DNA of 64,000 nt, taken from NCBI RefSeq assembly GCF_000192435.1, contig NZ_AEUD01000006.1:1-64000 (forward strand), written 5' to 3'. Positions 56,330 through 64,000 of this stretch are shown here, piece by piece. This DNA comes from Gordonia neofelifaecis NRRL B-59395 (GTDB taxonomy: Bacteria > Actinomycetota > Actinomycetes > Mycobacteriales > Mycobacteriaceae). The position numbers were made by a program, and so were the translations under genes. The number at the start of each line of letters is the position of its first letter. The first letter of the stretch is position 1. Under the pieces are notes generated by a model. The model saw only the letters and a list, made by a program, of their open reading frames with translations. It made no database searches and was not told the DNA's origin.

Positions 56330-57364
56330 CTACGGCCGCCTGCGCGGCGCGTCGACCACCTTCGCCTTGGGGTCCGCCGTGGCGGCGGTCGGGTCCTGCA
56401 TCGGGTAGAACGCCTCGGCCGCGCGATCCCACGCCTTCAGTTCCCGCTCGCCGACGTGCACGCCCACCGCATCCGCGATCTTCGCGCCGGCCAACGCCAG
56501 CGGGTGGTCGGTGTCGTACACCTCGTACGTGGTGTCGCCGTCCGTGCTCTTCATCGTGCTGACGTGGTCGAGGTTCTCGACGTGGGCGTAACCGTGCTCG
56601 TCGTGGCCCGCGTGGATCGTCACGAATCCGGCCGCGTTCACGACTGCCGACTCGACCGGCCGGTTCGGGTCCCATTGCGGGTCGGCGATCGGATCACCGC
56701 GGACGATCACCTGGACCACCTTCACGTCCCCGGTCGCCGCAGGGTCTCGCGCACCGTCGTCGTCCACGCCGAAGGCCGCCATCGCCTGACCGGCGAACGG
56801 CGTCCGGCTGAGCAACGACTTCACGCCCCACGGTCCACGCGGATCGGAGACCAGGAGCACCTCGTCGTGCCCGTTCAACCAGCCCCGCCGGGCGGCGCGT
56901 TCGGCGGCGTCGCCCAGGGCGTCCGAGCCCTGTGAGTAACCGGTGTACACGACGACACGATCGGTGCCGCGGAACGCCTTCATCACCGCGAGGGTGTTCG
57001 CGGTGGCCACGGCGCGCGAACTGTCGTAGCTGGGTGCCAAGATGGGCAGCGGAGCACCCGACCGGCCGGAGATGATCGGTCCGAACGACTCCGGATGCGT
57101 CACCAGCAACGACTCCCGCGGACCGACGATCCCGTCGACGCGCGGGTACACGGTGTCATCCGTGCCGGGCACGACGACGACCAGCGCATCGTCGAGCGGC
57201 TCGTCCGCCCAGCCGCCGAGGACGTCGTGATAGTCCGTGACCGGGGCACCGCGAGTGGCCACGGTCCGGCTCAGCTGCGGTGTCGCCGCCGCGGCCGGTG
57301 CCGCGGTCGCGATCACCGCCCAGATCCCGCATGCCACGACCGACGACGAGACGACTCTGTTCAC
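56330..57364 (-). CDS. Exported PE-PPE-domain serine hydrolase, paralogue
   Basis: 344 residues from GTG 57364 with AAGGGGGA upstream. Signal peptide (SSVVACGIWAVIATAAPAAAA) and the same hydrolase domain as the previous gene: VVVVPGTDD, GYSQGSDALG, SDPRGPWGVK, DTDHPLAL. It lacks the acidic tail and ends PKAKVVDAPRRRP. Tandem duplication is clear from the shared blocks. Members of this fold act on acyl-trehalose or other lipids in mycobacteria (Chp enzymes), but no partner transporter is nearby. Confidence 0.82.
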   Translation of the reverse strand: MNRVVSSSVVACGIWAVIATAAPAAAATPQLSRTVATRGAPVTDYHDVLGGWADEPLDDALVVVVPGTDDTVYPRVDGIVGPRESLLVTHPESFGPIISGRSGAPLPILAPSYDSSRAVATANTLAVMKAFRGTDRVVVYTGYSQGSDALGDAAERAARRGWLNGHDEVLLVSDPRGPWGVKSLLSRTPFAGQAMAAFGVDDDGARDPAATGDVKVVQVIVRGDPIADPQWDPNRPVESAVVNAAGFVTIHAGHDEHGYAHVENLDHVSTMKSTDGDTTYEVYDTDHPLALAGAKIADAVGVHVGERELKAWDRAAEAFYPMQDPTAATADPKAKVVDAPRRRP

Positions 57365-57522
57365 AACAGTCCCCCTTCTACGCGATTCGACCGGCGTCCC
57401 CGCACACCGTCCTCATCAGTTCCCATCGCACCACCGGTACGACGGCCGGGACAGTCCGCGCACCGGTGACAGCCGAACGCCCGACGCCGGGTCCGTGGAC
57501 CCCGAGATGAGATGATGACGGC

Positions 57523-58392
57523 GTGGCTACCGTGACCGAATGGATCGAAGGCGCACGTCCGCGCACCCTCCCGAATGCGATCGCCCCGGTGATCGCCGGA
57601 ACCGGCGCGGCACTGCATCTCGGCGACGTCGTCTGGTGGCGGGTCGCACTGGCACTCGTCGTCGCCCTCGCGCTGATCATCGGCGTCAACTTCGCCAACG
57701 ACTACTCGGACGGAATCCGCGGCACCGACGACGACCGCGTCGGGCCGCTGCGCCTGGTCGGCTCGGGAGTGGCGAGCCCGCGATCGGTGAAGTTCGCGGC
57801 GTTCTCGGCGCTGGGCATCGGCGCGGTCTGCGGATTGGTCCTCGCCGTCGTCACCGCGTGGTGGCTGGTGCTCATCGGTGCCGTGTGCATCGCCGGCGCC
57901 TGGTTCTACACCGGCGGTAAGCGGCCCTACGGCTACCAGGGCTTCGGCGAGATCGCCGTCTTCGTCTTCTTCGGCCTGGTCGCAGTGCTCGGCACCCAGT
58001 ACGTGGCCGTCGGCTCGATCGACTGGATCGGTGGCGGGTGTGCGGTCGCCGTCGGCAGCCTCTCGAGCGGCGTCCTGGTCGCGAACAACCTCCGCGACAT
58101 CCCCAGCGACACCGAATCGGGCAAGATCACCCTCGCCGTCCGCCTCGGCGACCGCCGCACGCGCACGTTCTATCTCGGGTTGTGCCTGGTGCCAGTGGTC
58201 GTGAGCATCGTGATCGCGATCGCCGCACCGCCCGCGGCCGCCGGACTGCTGGTGGTGATTCCGCTCGTCAAACCGGTCAGGCTGGTACTCTGCGGCGCCG
58301 CCGGCCGCGATCTGATCCCGGTCCTCGCCCTGACCGGGATGGCCATGCTGGTGTGGTCCCTCACAACGGCGATCGGGCTCGCCCTGGCATAG
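57523..58392 (+). CDS. menA: 1,4-dihydroxy-2-naphthoate polyprenyltransferase
   Basis: 289 residues from GTG 57523. UbiA family with eight to nine transmembrane segments; the first Asp-rich motif is [20 protein letters not shown] and the second [22 protein letters not shown]. Attaches the polyprenyl chain to DHNA, the committed membrane step. Divergent from the PE-PPE pair and convergent with the Clp-N gene. Confidence 0.95.
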   Translation: MATVTEWIEGARPRTLPNAIAPVIAGTGAALHLGDVVWWRVALALVVALALIIGVNFANDYSDGIRGTDDDRVGPLRLVGSGVASPRSVKFAAFSALGIGAVCGLVLAVVTAWWLVLIGAVCIAGAWFYTGGKRPYGYQGFGEIAVFVFFGLVAVLGTQYVAVGSIDWIGGGCAVAVGSLSSGVLVANNLRDIPSDTESGKITLAVRLGDRRTRTFYLGLCLVPVVVSIVIAIAAPPAAAGLLVVIPLVKPVRLVLCGAAGRDLIPVLALTGMAMLVWSLTTAIGLALA

Positions 58393-58405
58393 GACGAGCC
58401 CGATC
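58371..58405. terminator. Bidirectional terminator between menA and the Clp-N gene
   Basis: GATCGGGCTCG / CGAGCCCGATC (11-bp perfect arms, 13-nt loop) overlaps the menA stop codon and is shared by the convergent gene that ends at 58424. Confidence 0.75.
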
Positions 58406-58423
58406 GATCGGTGCCGTTCGGAA

Positions 58424-59152
58424 TCAGCGAGTGGCCGTGGCCTCCGGCAGGGTGGCCAGCACCGCAGTGCGGAGCGCCTCGACCGTCGTGGCCGATTCGA
58501 CCACGGCGACGGCGGCCGGATCCGCGCCGTCGAGGATCGCGAGAAGGACCCGCTCGACGCTGATGTCATGCTCTTGATTGTCCCTCGCCGACGTCACAGC
58601 GACGCGGATCGACTCGCGGGCCCCTTCGGACATCCGTGATCCGCGGCCGCGTCCACGCGGCCCGCGACGACCGCGGCCGCCTTCCCACGGACCGAACCAG
58701 ATGCCGTCCGGACCCACCTGTGCCTGCAGTCCGGGGCCTTCCCAGCCGCCGGGACCGCACTGCGGACGGGCGTGCGGTCGTCCCCGACCGCGTCCCCGGC
58801 CGCGGTCGGCCCGCTGCCCCCAGCCGTCGGAGAGATCCTCGCCGAACCGGTCGCCGACGGCGGCCCGAACCTTGTCGAGGTCGATCCCGATGCTGCGGAG
58901 GGCCTCGCGGTCCTCTTCGTAGCGGTCGCGGATATCTTCGGCGTCTGCAGCCCCGCCCTGCCGGACCACGTCACGGGCCGCGGCCAGCGTGAGTCCCTGC
59001 TCGGTCAGCACCGTGAACAACGGGCTGCGGGCATTGCCGAGCATGCCGAGGAGCAGGTGCTCGGTCCCGATCTCGCGGCTCCCGAGGTCCTTCGCCTCCT
59101 GCGCCGCGAACATCATCAATGTGCGTGTGTCTGAGTTGAAACGGTCAAACAT
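58424..59152 (-). CDS. Clp N-terminal domain protein with Gly/Arg-rich linker
   Basis: 242 residues from ATG 59152. First Clp_N repeat at about 1-100 (ARTLM-type helix MMFAAQEAKDLGSREIGTEHLLLGML), then an Arg/Gly-rich linker (DRGRGRGRGRP near 117, GGRGRRGPRGRGRGS near 158-172) with a central WFGPWEGG, then a second, divergent Clp_N-like half (about 175-235; SARDNQEHDISVERVLLAIL). No AAA domain, so it is not a ClpC but a stand-alone adaptor-like protein. Cotranscribed with the HTH gene, which it overlaps by 8 bp. Confidence 0.82.
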   Translation of the reverse strand: MFDRFNSDTRTLMMFAAQEAKDLGSREIGTEHLLLGMLGNARSPLFTVLTEQGLTLAAARDVVRQGGAADAEDIRDRYEEDREALRSIGIDLDKVRAAVGDRFGEDLSDGWGQRADRGRGRGRGRPHARPQCGPGGWEGPGLQAQVGPDGIWFGPWEGGRGRRGPRGRGRGSRMSEGARESIRVAVTSARDNQEHDISVERVLLAILDGADPAAVAVVESATTVEALRTAVLATLPEATATR

Positions 59153-59411
59153 CGTCGCCGTCCTTTCCCGCCGCTTGCGCGGCTTCTCGATACGAGTGCT
59201 TCTGATGCACCGCTTGACGACTGACCTGCAGAACATCGGCGATCGCCTGCCAGCTCCATCCCTGTGACCTCGCCGAAGCCACCTGAACGTCCTCGAGCCG
59301 GTCGGCGAGAGTTCGCAACGCCCGAACCACTCCCAATCCGGTGGCCGGGTCGTCGCTTGCCGCGGCCCGCACCATGGGATCGTCGTCGTTCGCTTGTTCG
59401 TCCGTGTGCAT
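59145..59411 (-). CDS. Small helix-turn-helix protein upstream of the Clp-N gene
   Basis: 88 residues. C-terminal half reads SARSQGWSWQAIADVLQVSRQAVHQKHS, an HTH of the sigma-70 region 4/homeodomain-like type often encoded directly before Clp_N-repeat proteins in actinomycetes. The N-terminus is acidic. The ATG at 59411 is 6 bp after a TAAATT -10 box, so the transcript is probably leaderless. Likely represses its own promoter. Confidence 0.8.
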   Translation of the reverse strand: MHTDEQANDDDPMVRAAASDDPATGLGVVRALRTLADRLEDVQVASARSQGWSWQAIADVLQVSRQAVHQKHSYREAAQAAGKDGDDV

Positions 59412-59414
59412 GAT

Positions 59415-59458
59415 GTCAATTTATCTTGACGACTCGCCTCTGTCAATAATTATTGACA
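59415..59458 (-). promoter_or_regulatory. Promoter with two TTGAC palindromes
   Basis: On the minus strand TTGACA (59446-59441), 17-bp spacer, TAAATT (59423-59418), then 6 bp to the ATG: a near-consensus housekeeping promoter. An 18-bp perfect palindrome TGTCAATAATTATTGACA (59441-59458) covers the -35, and GTCAA...TTGAC (59415-59430) covers the -10 and spacer. Confidence 0.75.
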
Positions 59459-59471
59459 GTTCATTTTCGAG

Positions 59472-61994
59472 TCATTCCTCGACGAGTGAGGCCGAGATGT
59501 TCATCCGCGACGCCCGCGCCGCCGGAATCGCCGCACCGGCCAGGCAGAGGAGCACCGGTACGACGACGTAGCCGAGTGCGCTCGGCTGCAGCGCGTAGAC
59601 GATGTCGATGGACGTGGTCTGCGTCAGAATCCGATCCGCGAGCACATGCAGCCCGCCGCCGAGCAGCAACCCCACCGCCGCTCCGACGAGCGCGATCGAC
59701 GCCGCCTCGCTCAGCACCATCCGGGAGACGAACCGCCGCGACGCGCCCATTGCGCGCAGCACGCCGAGTTCGCGTCGCCGTTCGAGCACCGACAGCAGAA
59801 GCGTGTTGAGCAGGGCGATCGCCGCCGCACCCGCGACCACCCACTGGATGGCCACGGTGAACGCGCCCGCCTGCTCCGCGCTCGCCTCAGTCGCCGCCAG
59901 CGCCTCCTGACCCGTGTAGACGGACACCGGTCGGCCACCGGTGCCCGGGTGGTGTTCGGCGATCGACGTCAGCGCGCTGCGAACCTGCTCCCGGTCGGCA
60001 TTCGGCGTGACGGTGACCTGCAGGTACGTATCACCGCCGAGCCGGAACCACTCGGCGAGCAATCGATTCGACACCGCGCCGACACCCGAGTCGATCGCGA
60101 CATAGTCGACGGTGTCGCGCACGACCAGCGTGTGATAGCCGGTCGGGGAGGCGAGCCGCACGCTGTCGCCGATGCCGACCCCGAGTGAGCGCGCGAGCAC
60201 GTTCGACAGCAGGATCCCGTCGCCCGAGAGCACCTGCCGGACCGCCCTCGGAGCGGCCTTGCGCACGAACGGAGCCGAGGCACCCGGCTCCAGACCCTGC
60301 AGCAGCACGCGGGCCGCCCCCAGGTTGACCGTCGCCCACTGACCGCCCACCACGGAGGCGACGCCGGGCACCGCTCGCACCTGCGGTTCGATCTCCGGAT
60401 CCAGGGCGGGACCGAGCGGCATCGACTCGGCGTCGCGCGACGAGACGTAGAAGTCCGGGTCCGACAGCCCGTAGAGCGAGTGCGAGATCGAACCGATCAG
60501 ATTGTTCAGCGATCCGGAGATCCCGACGCCGACGGCGATCGCGACGGCCACCGTCATCACCGTCGCCCAGATCCTCCGCGAGGCCCGCTCACTGTTGACG
60601 GCGGCTAGCCTGCCCGGTCCCCGCCATCGGTTCGACGCCGAGACCACCAGCCGCACCAGCACCGGCATCAACGCGAAGCAGAGCAGCAGCCCGCCCGCAG
60701 AGTAGATGGCGCCGGCGAGGATCGCCGCACGGCCCGCGACCGTCTCGGCGACCGCCCACGCCGTCCCGATCAGCGCCGCGCCCACGATTCCACTCGCGAC
60801 CAGTAGGCGTGTCCGCGGCGGCCGGGCGTCGGCGGCCTCGCCCGGAACCATGGCCTCCACCGGCGCCACCGCGAACACCGACCGCGCGGCGAGCACGGTC
60901 GCGCCCACACAGGCGACGACGCATGCCCCGACCGCGACCACCGGCGCGTAGCCGGGTAGGTGATAGCCGACCACCACGCCCACCGACTCGGCGTCGTCGG
61001 GCAGCCGTCCGATGATCCATCGTCCGGCCAGTACGCCCAGTGGCACCCCGATCAGACCGCCGATCAGACCGAGCACTGCGGACTCGACGAGCAGATCTCC
61101 GACCAGGTGTCTGCGGCGCGCCCCCAGAGCCCGCAGCATCGCGAGTGTCCGGCGGCGGGAGGCGACCGCCATGTTCATCATGTTGAAGACGAGAAACGCG
61201 GCGATGATCAGCGAGACCAGCGACACCAACAGGGTGGAATCGTGAGTGACCGAGTTCGCGACTTCGACCTGCTTCACCCGGAACGCCGGATCCACCACGC
61301 TCGCCCGGCCGCCGACCACCGACGCGACCTGACGGCTCAGCACGGCTTGCGGCACGCCCGGATCGGGAACGACGAGGATCGAGTCGACGGCGTGGTCGAG
61401 CCCGGTCAGACGCTCGGCGAGGCCCAGATACGCGAATAGGAACCGGCCACCGTTCAGCACCTGCGCGGCGTCGTCGTCGATCACCCTGACGACGGTCACC
61501 TCGACGCCGGACAGGGTCAGCCGTTGCCCCGCGCGCAGACCCGTGCCCGCGCCGGCCACGACTCCGTCGGCGAGATGGTCGGTGTCGAGTCCGCCGCCGG
61601 AGCCGATCGCGTCACGCAGTTCGCTCGACAGCGCCGTCACGTGGTAATCCGAGCCGAGCAGCACGGTCGTGGTGCCGTCGAGCAGGACCGTGCTCCGCAC
61701 CAGCGGCACCACGGCCCGGGCGCCGGGCACGTCCCGGCGAAGTTCGCCCACCAGATCCTGATCGACACCGCCGTCGGTGATCGCCGCGACCTCGACCGTC
61801 GCATCGCCCGAGAGCGCGGCACTGAACTGGCGGACCGACTCCGACATCGAGCCGTAGGTCCCGAGGACCGCCACCAGCAGGGCGGAAGACACCACGACCA
61901 CGGCGAGCGAGGTCACCACCCGCAGCCGATGACCCGCGAGTTCTCGCAGGTTGAGAATCCGGACGCGGGTCAGTCCAGCCGACGCGGCGCCCAC
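59472..61994 (-). CDS. ABC transporter permease with two FtsX domains
   Basis: 840 residues from GTG 61994. Two FtsX/MacB-type permease halves: N-terminal helix (VVTSLAVVVVSSALLVAVLG), periplasmic domain, then a four-helix block beginning VSLIIAAFLVFNMMNMAVA with ALGARRRHLVGDLLVESAVLG; the second block is similar (AIALLNTLLLSVLERRRELGVLRAMGASRRFVSRMVLSEA). The typical LRAMGAS motif appears in both halves. Forms an exporter or lipoprotein-type complex with the adjacent ATPase. Substrate unknown. Confidence 0.88.
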   Translation of the reverse strand: MGAASAGLTRVRILNLRELAGHRLRVVTSLAVVVVSSALLVAVLGTYGSMSESVRQFSAALSGDATVEVAAITDGGVDQDLVGELRRDVPGARAVVPLVRSTVLLDGTTTVLLGSDYHVTALSSELRDAIGSGGGLDTDHLADGVVAGAGTGLRAGQRLTLSGVEVTVVRVIDDDAAQVLNGGRFLFAYLGLAERLTGLDHAVDSILVVPDPGVPQAVLSRQVASVVGGRASVVDPAFRVKQVEVANSVTHDSTLLVSLVSLIIAAFLVFNMMNMAVASRRRTLAMLRALGARRRHLVGDLLVESAVLGLIGGLIGVPLGVLAGRWIIGRLPDDAESVGVVVGYHLPGYAPVVAVGACVVACVGATVLAARSVFAVAPVEAMVPGEAADARPPRTRLLVASGIVGAALIGTAWAVAETVAGRAAILAGAIYSAGGLLLCFALMPVLVRLVVSASNRWRGPGRLAAVNSERASRRIWATVMTVAVAIAVGVGISGSLNNLIGSISHSLYGLSDPDFYVSSRDAESMPLGPALDPEIEPQVRAVPGVASVVGGQWATVNLGAARVLLQGLEPGASAPFVRKAAPRAVRQVLSGDGILLSNVLARSLGVGIGDSVRLASPTGYHTLVVRDTVDYVAIDSGVGAVSNRLLAEWFRLGGDTYLQVTVTPNADREQVRSALTSIAEHHPGTGGRPVSVYTGQEALAATEASAEQAGAFTVAIQWVVAGAAAIALLNTLLLSVLERRRELGVLRAMGASRRFVSRMVLSEAASIALVGAAVGLLLGGGLHVLADRILTQTTSIDIVYALQPSALGYVVVPVLLCLAGAAIPAARASRMNISASLVEE

Positions 61995-61995
61995 G

Positions 61996-62679
61996 TCAGT
62001 CGTGCCGCCCGTCGATCCTGCCGTCGCGCACGGTCACCACGCGGTCGCACACCTGCGCTGCGCCGCCGTCGTGCGTCACCATCAGCACCAGCCGGTCGGG
62101 TTCGTCGTGCGCCACCTCGGCGAGCAGTTCCAGCACATCGGCGCCGGTCTTCGAGTCGAGATTCCCGGTCGGTTCGTCGGCGAGCAGGATCTTCGGCTCC
62201 ATCATCAACGACCGCGCGATCGCCACCCGCTGCATCTGTCCACCGGACAGTTCCGCCGGCCGATGCGCCACGCGGTCGCCGAGACCGACTCGTTCGAGGA
62301 GTTCGACGGCGCGCGGTCGTGCCTTCCGCAAGGACTTCGAGTCGAGCAGCATCGGCAGCGCGACGTTCTCCCACGCCGTCAGTGTCGGGACGAGGTTGAA
62401 GAACTGGAAGATGAACCCGACGCGTGTGCGGCGGAACTGCGACGCCTCGTCGTCGGTGAGTCCGCTGAGGTCGGTGCCGTCGACGCGGATACTCCCCGAG
62501 GTCGGCGTGTCCAGCGCCCCGACGATGTGCAGGAGCGTCGACTTACCCGCGCCCGACGGGCCGACCACGGCGACGAACTGTCCACCCTCGAGCGTCAGCG
62601 ACGCCCCGTCGAGTGCGCGCACCGTCTCGGTGCCCATGCGGTACTCGCGAACCAGGTTCGACGCCTCCACGACCGCCAA
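61996..62679 (-). CDS. ABC transporter ATPase of the FtsX-type exporter
   Basis: 227 residues. MacB/LolD-like ATPase with Walker A GPSGAGKST (about 37-45), signature LSGGQMQRVAIARSL, Walker B ILLADEPTGNLDSKTG. Starts at TTG 62679 behind GAGGAG; a GTG nine bases further in is an alternative. It is separated from the permease by one base. Confidence 0.88.
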   Translation of the reverse strand: MAVVEASNLVREYRMGTETVRALDGASLTLEGGQFVAVVGPSGAGKSTLLHIVGALDTPTSGSIRVDGTDLSGLTDDEASQFRRTRVGFIFQFFNLVPTLTAWENVALPMLLDSKSLRKARPRAVELLERVGLGDRVAHRPAELSGGQMQRVAIARSLMMEPKILLADEPTGNLDSKTGADVLELLAEVAHDEPDRLVLMVTHDGGAAQVCDRVVTVRDGRIDGRHD

Positions 62680-62779
62680 CCGTCATCACTCCTCAGCCTC
62701 GCCGCCGAATCGAACCTCGGGGGGCGGCCCCCGATGAGCCTGTTCGAAGGTCCACCACCCCCGGGTCGCCGCGATGGAC

Positions 62780-63109
62780 TCAGTCCTCGCCGCGCAGACG
62801 CGCCTGGAGATCGGAGCGCTGCGCCGACCGTTGCGCGTCGACCTGGACGATCTGTTCGTTCACCTTGAGACGCAGGGACTTGAAGACCACCATGCCGAGC
62901 GGCAGTGCGATGAGCACGCCGAACACGGCGGCGACGAGAACCGGAACATCGACGCCGACGACCTTCGCGCCGAGCATGATCACGCCCGCGATCACGACGA
63001 CGAGTGCGAGTCGCGCCAGGGTGTAAAGAGCCACCGCGCCGATGAGCGTCGTCATGGTCGCCGAGGGCTTCTGGTCGGTGTCGTCCGCGTCGGGTCGTTC
63101 TTCCGTCAT
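62780..63109 (-). CDS. DUF4229 membrane protein
   Basis: 109 residues from ATG 63109. Acidic start (MTEERPDADDTDQK), two hydrophobic segments (TLARLALVVVIAGVIMLGAKVV and VPVLVAAVFGVLIALPLGMVVF), then a charged helical tail LRLKVNEQIVQVDAQRSAQR. Fits DUF4229, a small family of actinobacterial membrane proteins without assigned role. Confidence 0.75.
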   Translation of the reverse strand: MTEERPDADDTDQKPSATMTTLIGAVALYTLARLALVVVIAGVIMLGAKVVGVDVPVLVAAVFGVLIALPLGMVVFKSLRLKVNEQIVQVDAQRSAQRSDLQARLRGED

Positions 63110-63326
63110 ACGTCCCAGGGTACTGGCGTCCACGCTTCACCTGCGAATACACCGTTCGTACGACATCTTCCGACACCCGGAGCAAGCCGAAGAATCATGA
63201 CCCATCCGACATTACGGACTCTTTACCAACGCCTGACTGTTCGAGCAACCAGCACAAATGCGTGTAGGTGTGGTGTAGCGGCGACATCGCCCGTTGACCG
63301 AAACCAGCAAGCACGAGGAGACCCTC

Positions 63327-63551
63327 ATGACCGCTATCGCCGACAACTCCGCCGCCGAATCCGGGATCATCACGCCGGCCCTGGCGACCCAGCACAACCT
63401 GACCCCGGGTCAGGTCGCCGCCATGTTCAACGTGAACCCGAAGACCGTCGCCCGCTGGGCCTCGTCCGGCGTCCTGAAGTCGATCCGCACCCCGGGCGGC
63501 CACCGCCGCTTCCGTGAAGCGGATGTCGTGGAGCTGTTGAACCGCTCCTGA
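63327..63551 (+). CDS. bldC: BldC-family MerR-like regulator
   Basis: 74 residues from ATG 63327 behind GAGGAG. The C-terminal half is a compact winged HTH close to Streptomyces BldC: TPGQVAAMFNVNPKTVARWASSGVLKSIRTPGGHRRFREADVVELL. BldC binds DNA cooperatively as head-to-tail oligomers on direct repeats. The N-terminal 30 residues (AIADNSAAESGIITPALATQ) are longer than in Streptomyces. An upstream GTG at 63294 is less likely. The 217-bp region upstream has no gene. Confidence 0.88.
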   Translation: MTAIADNSAAESGIITPALATQHNLTPGQVAAMFNVNPKTVARWASSGVLKSIRTPGGHRRFREADVVELLNRS

Positions 63552-63561
63552 GCACTCGTCT

Positions 63562-63690
63562 ACAGCTCGGCCCCAGTCGGGCCGCCCCCTGTCTCCTCGG
63601 CAGTCCTCAGCACCTCGCCTAGCGGCTCGGTGCCTGCGGAGAGCTCGGAGATCAGCGGGCGGCCCGACTGGGGCCGAGCTGTTTTCTGTA
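63562..63690. repeat. Long-stem hairpin element, copy B
   Basis: Perfect 26-bp inverted arms at 63562-63587 (starting ACAGCTCGGCCCC) and 63657-63682 enclose a 69-bp interior. The interior holds the 51-bp conserved core (63596-63646; CTCGGCAGTCCTCAGC to GGAGAGCTC), the inverted equivalent of copy A, plus CTGTCTC / GAGATCAG which pair with one bulge. The outer CTACAG of the left side pairs with CTGTAG (63686-63691) across a bulge. It begins 10 bp past the bldC stop. Confidence 0.85.
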
Positions 63691-63752
63691 GGCTTGGTTC
63701 AACAGTCCACTCTTGCGTGTGTGTGCGCTGGTCTTCCTGGAGGTGACGTGCC

Positions 63753-63920
63753 GTGGCGTACTTGTTCGTGGTCGCGGTCGTGATCCTCGCCGCCTACCTG
63801 TCGTGGCGGCTGGTTCAGACCCGAGGCCAGGAGATCGTCACGCACGACGCCCGCTCGTCGGTCCCGCGCGGCCCCGACGACGACCCCGACTTCCTGCGCA
63901 CGCTCGACGACCCGCAATAG
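63753..63920 (+). CDS. Small single-span membrane protein
   Basis: 55 residues from GTG 63753 with GGAGGTG about 8 bp upstream. Reads VAYLFVVAVVILAAYLSWRL, then VQTRGQEIVTHDARSSVPRG and an acidic end PDDDPDFLRTLDDPQ. One transmembrane helix with a cytoplasmic acidic tail is predicted. Family not recognised. TAGGCT at 63689-63694, at the edge of the hairpin element, may be its -10. Confidence 0.7.
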   Translation: MAYLFVVAVVILAAYLSWRLVQTRGQEIVTHDARSSVPRGPDDDPDFLRTLDDPQ

Positions 63921-63946
63921 GGCTCCTGCCGAGCTCGCCAAGTGCT

Positions 63947-63991
63947 TGTGCCGTTGATCGTGACCACCACGTGGTCACGATCAACGGCACA
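63947..63991 (+). terminator. Perfect 21-bp inverted repeat
   Basis: TGTGCCGTTGATCGTGACCAC and its complement around a CAC loop, 26 bp after the small membrane protein. Probably a terminator; long and perfect, so it may also work in the opposite direction. Confidence 0.75.
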
Positions 63992-64000
63992 GACGTTCCC

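Noticed and set aside
54858-57364. Evidence for a type VII secretion PE/PPE pair
   Set aside because: Only the C-terminal hydrolase domain is present, with Sec-type signal peptides; there are no PE or PPE N-termini or esx genes.

Overview
The window is high-GC DNA from a mycolic-acid actinomycete (order Mycobacteriales). Gordonia or a close relative is the best fit, but this is inferred from gene content, not from a marker search. The pointers are a fused HadA/HadB dehydratase, a mycolyltransferase-like secreted esterase, a complete mce transporter operon, a BldC-type regulator, a 13E12/DUF222 protein, and gene order matching two Mycobacterium tuberculosis blocks (rpmG-had-secE-nusG-rplKA ... 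rplJL ... rpoBC, and htpX-grcC-menJ-menG-menD ... menB ... pitA-menE-menA). Almost every gene here is ordinary core or envelope biology.

Layout. 1-3.3 kb: DUF222 fragment, a DinB2-type Y-family polymerase, a mycolyltransferase-like esterase, and an SRPBCC gene under a perfect KstR-type box. 3.3-10.9 kb: rpoC and rpoB on the minus strand. 11.1-23.1 kb: a minus-strand mce operon headed by its own ATPase (mceG), then yrbEA, yrbEB, mceA-F and two mce-associated membrane proteins; mceB and one associated gene are frameshifted. 23.6-24.9 kb: rplJ-rplL with an L10-leader-like attenuator. 24.9-29.9 kb: GH76 glycosidase, CocE/NonD hydrolase, a TIGR04338-like metallohydrolase coupled to a DUF2786 protein, and a small unknown. 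30-34.8 kb: rplA, rplK, nusG, secE, tRNA-Trp, hadAB, rpmG, tRNA-Met, tRNA-Thr, tRNA-Tyr. 34.9-37.3 kb: yajQ, a repeat patch, an XRE/membrane-protein pair and htpX. 37.4-58.4 kb: menaquinone genes (polyprenyl synthase, menJ-like, menG, menD, menB, menE, menA) interleaved with an acyl-CoA catabolic operon, pitA, DUF3349 duplicates and two PE-PPE-domain hydrolases. 58.4-64 kb: Clp-N protein with an HTH regulator, an FtsX/ATPase ABC exporter, DUF4229, a BldC-like regulator and a 55-residue membrane protein.

Functional links. The translation/transcription genes form the usual secE-nusG-rplKA, rplJL and rpoBC units. The men genes supply most of the late menaquinone pathway (SEPHCHC synthase, o-succinylbenzoyl-CoA ligase, DHNA-CoA synthase, prenylation, methylation, chain reduction and side-chain synthesis); menF, menC and menH are not in the window. 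The mce locus, the KstR box and the acyl-CoA genes point to lipid or sterol uptake and catabolism.

The most unusual signal is a pair of intergenic elements at about 48.15-48.26 kb and 63.56-63.69 kb. They share a 51-bp core (48 of 51 identical, opposite orientation), and each core is enclosed by a perfect 26-28 bp inverted repeat whose sequence differs completely between copies. Both end against a TANNNT -10-like hexamer. Other points worth a second look are a Gln at the steric-gate position of the DinB2 polymerase, 13-14 nt G:C homopolymers inside two genes, palindromic operator candidates next to several promoters, and a broken secreted-protein remnant.
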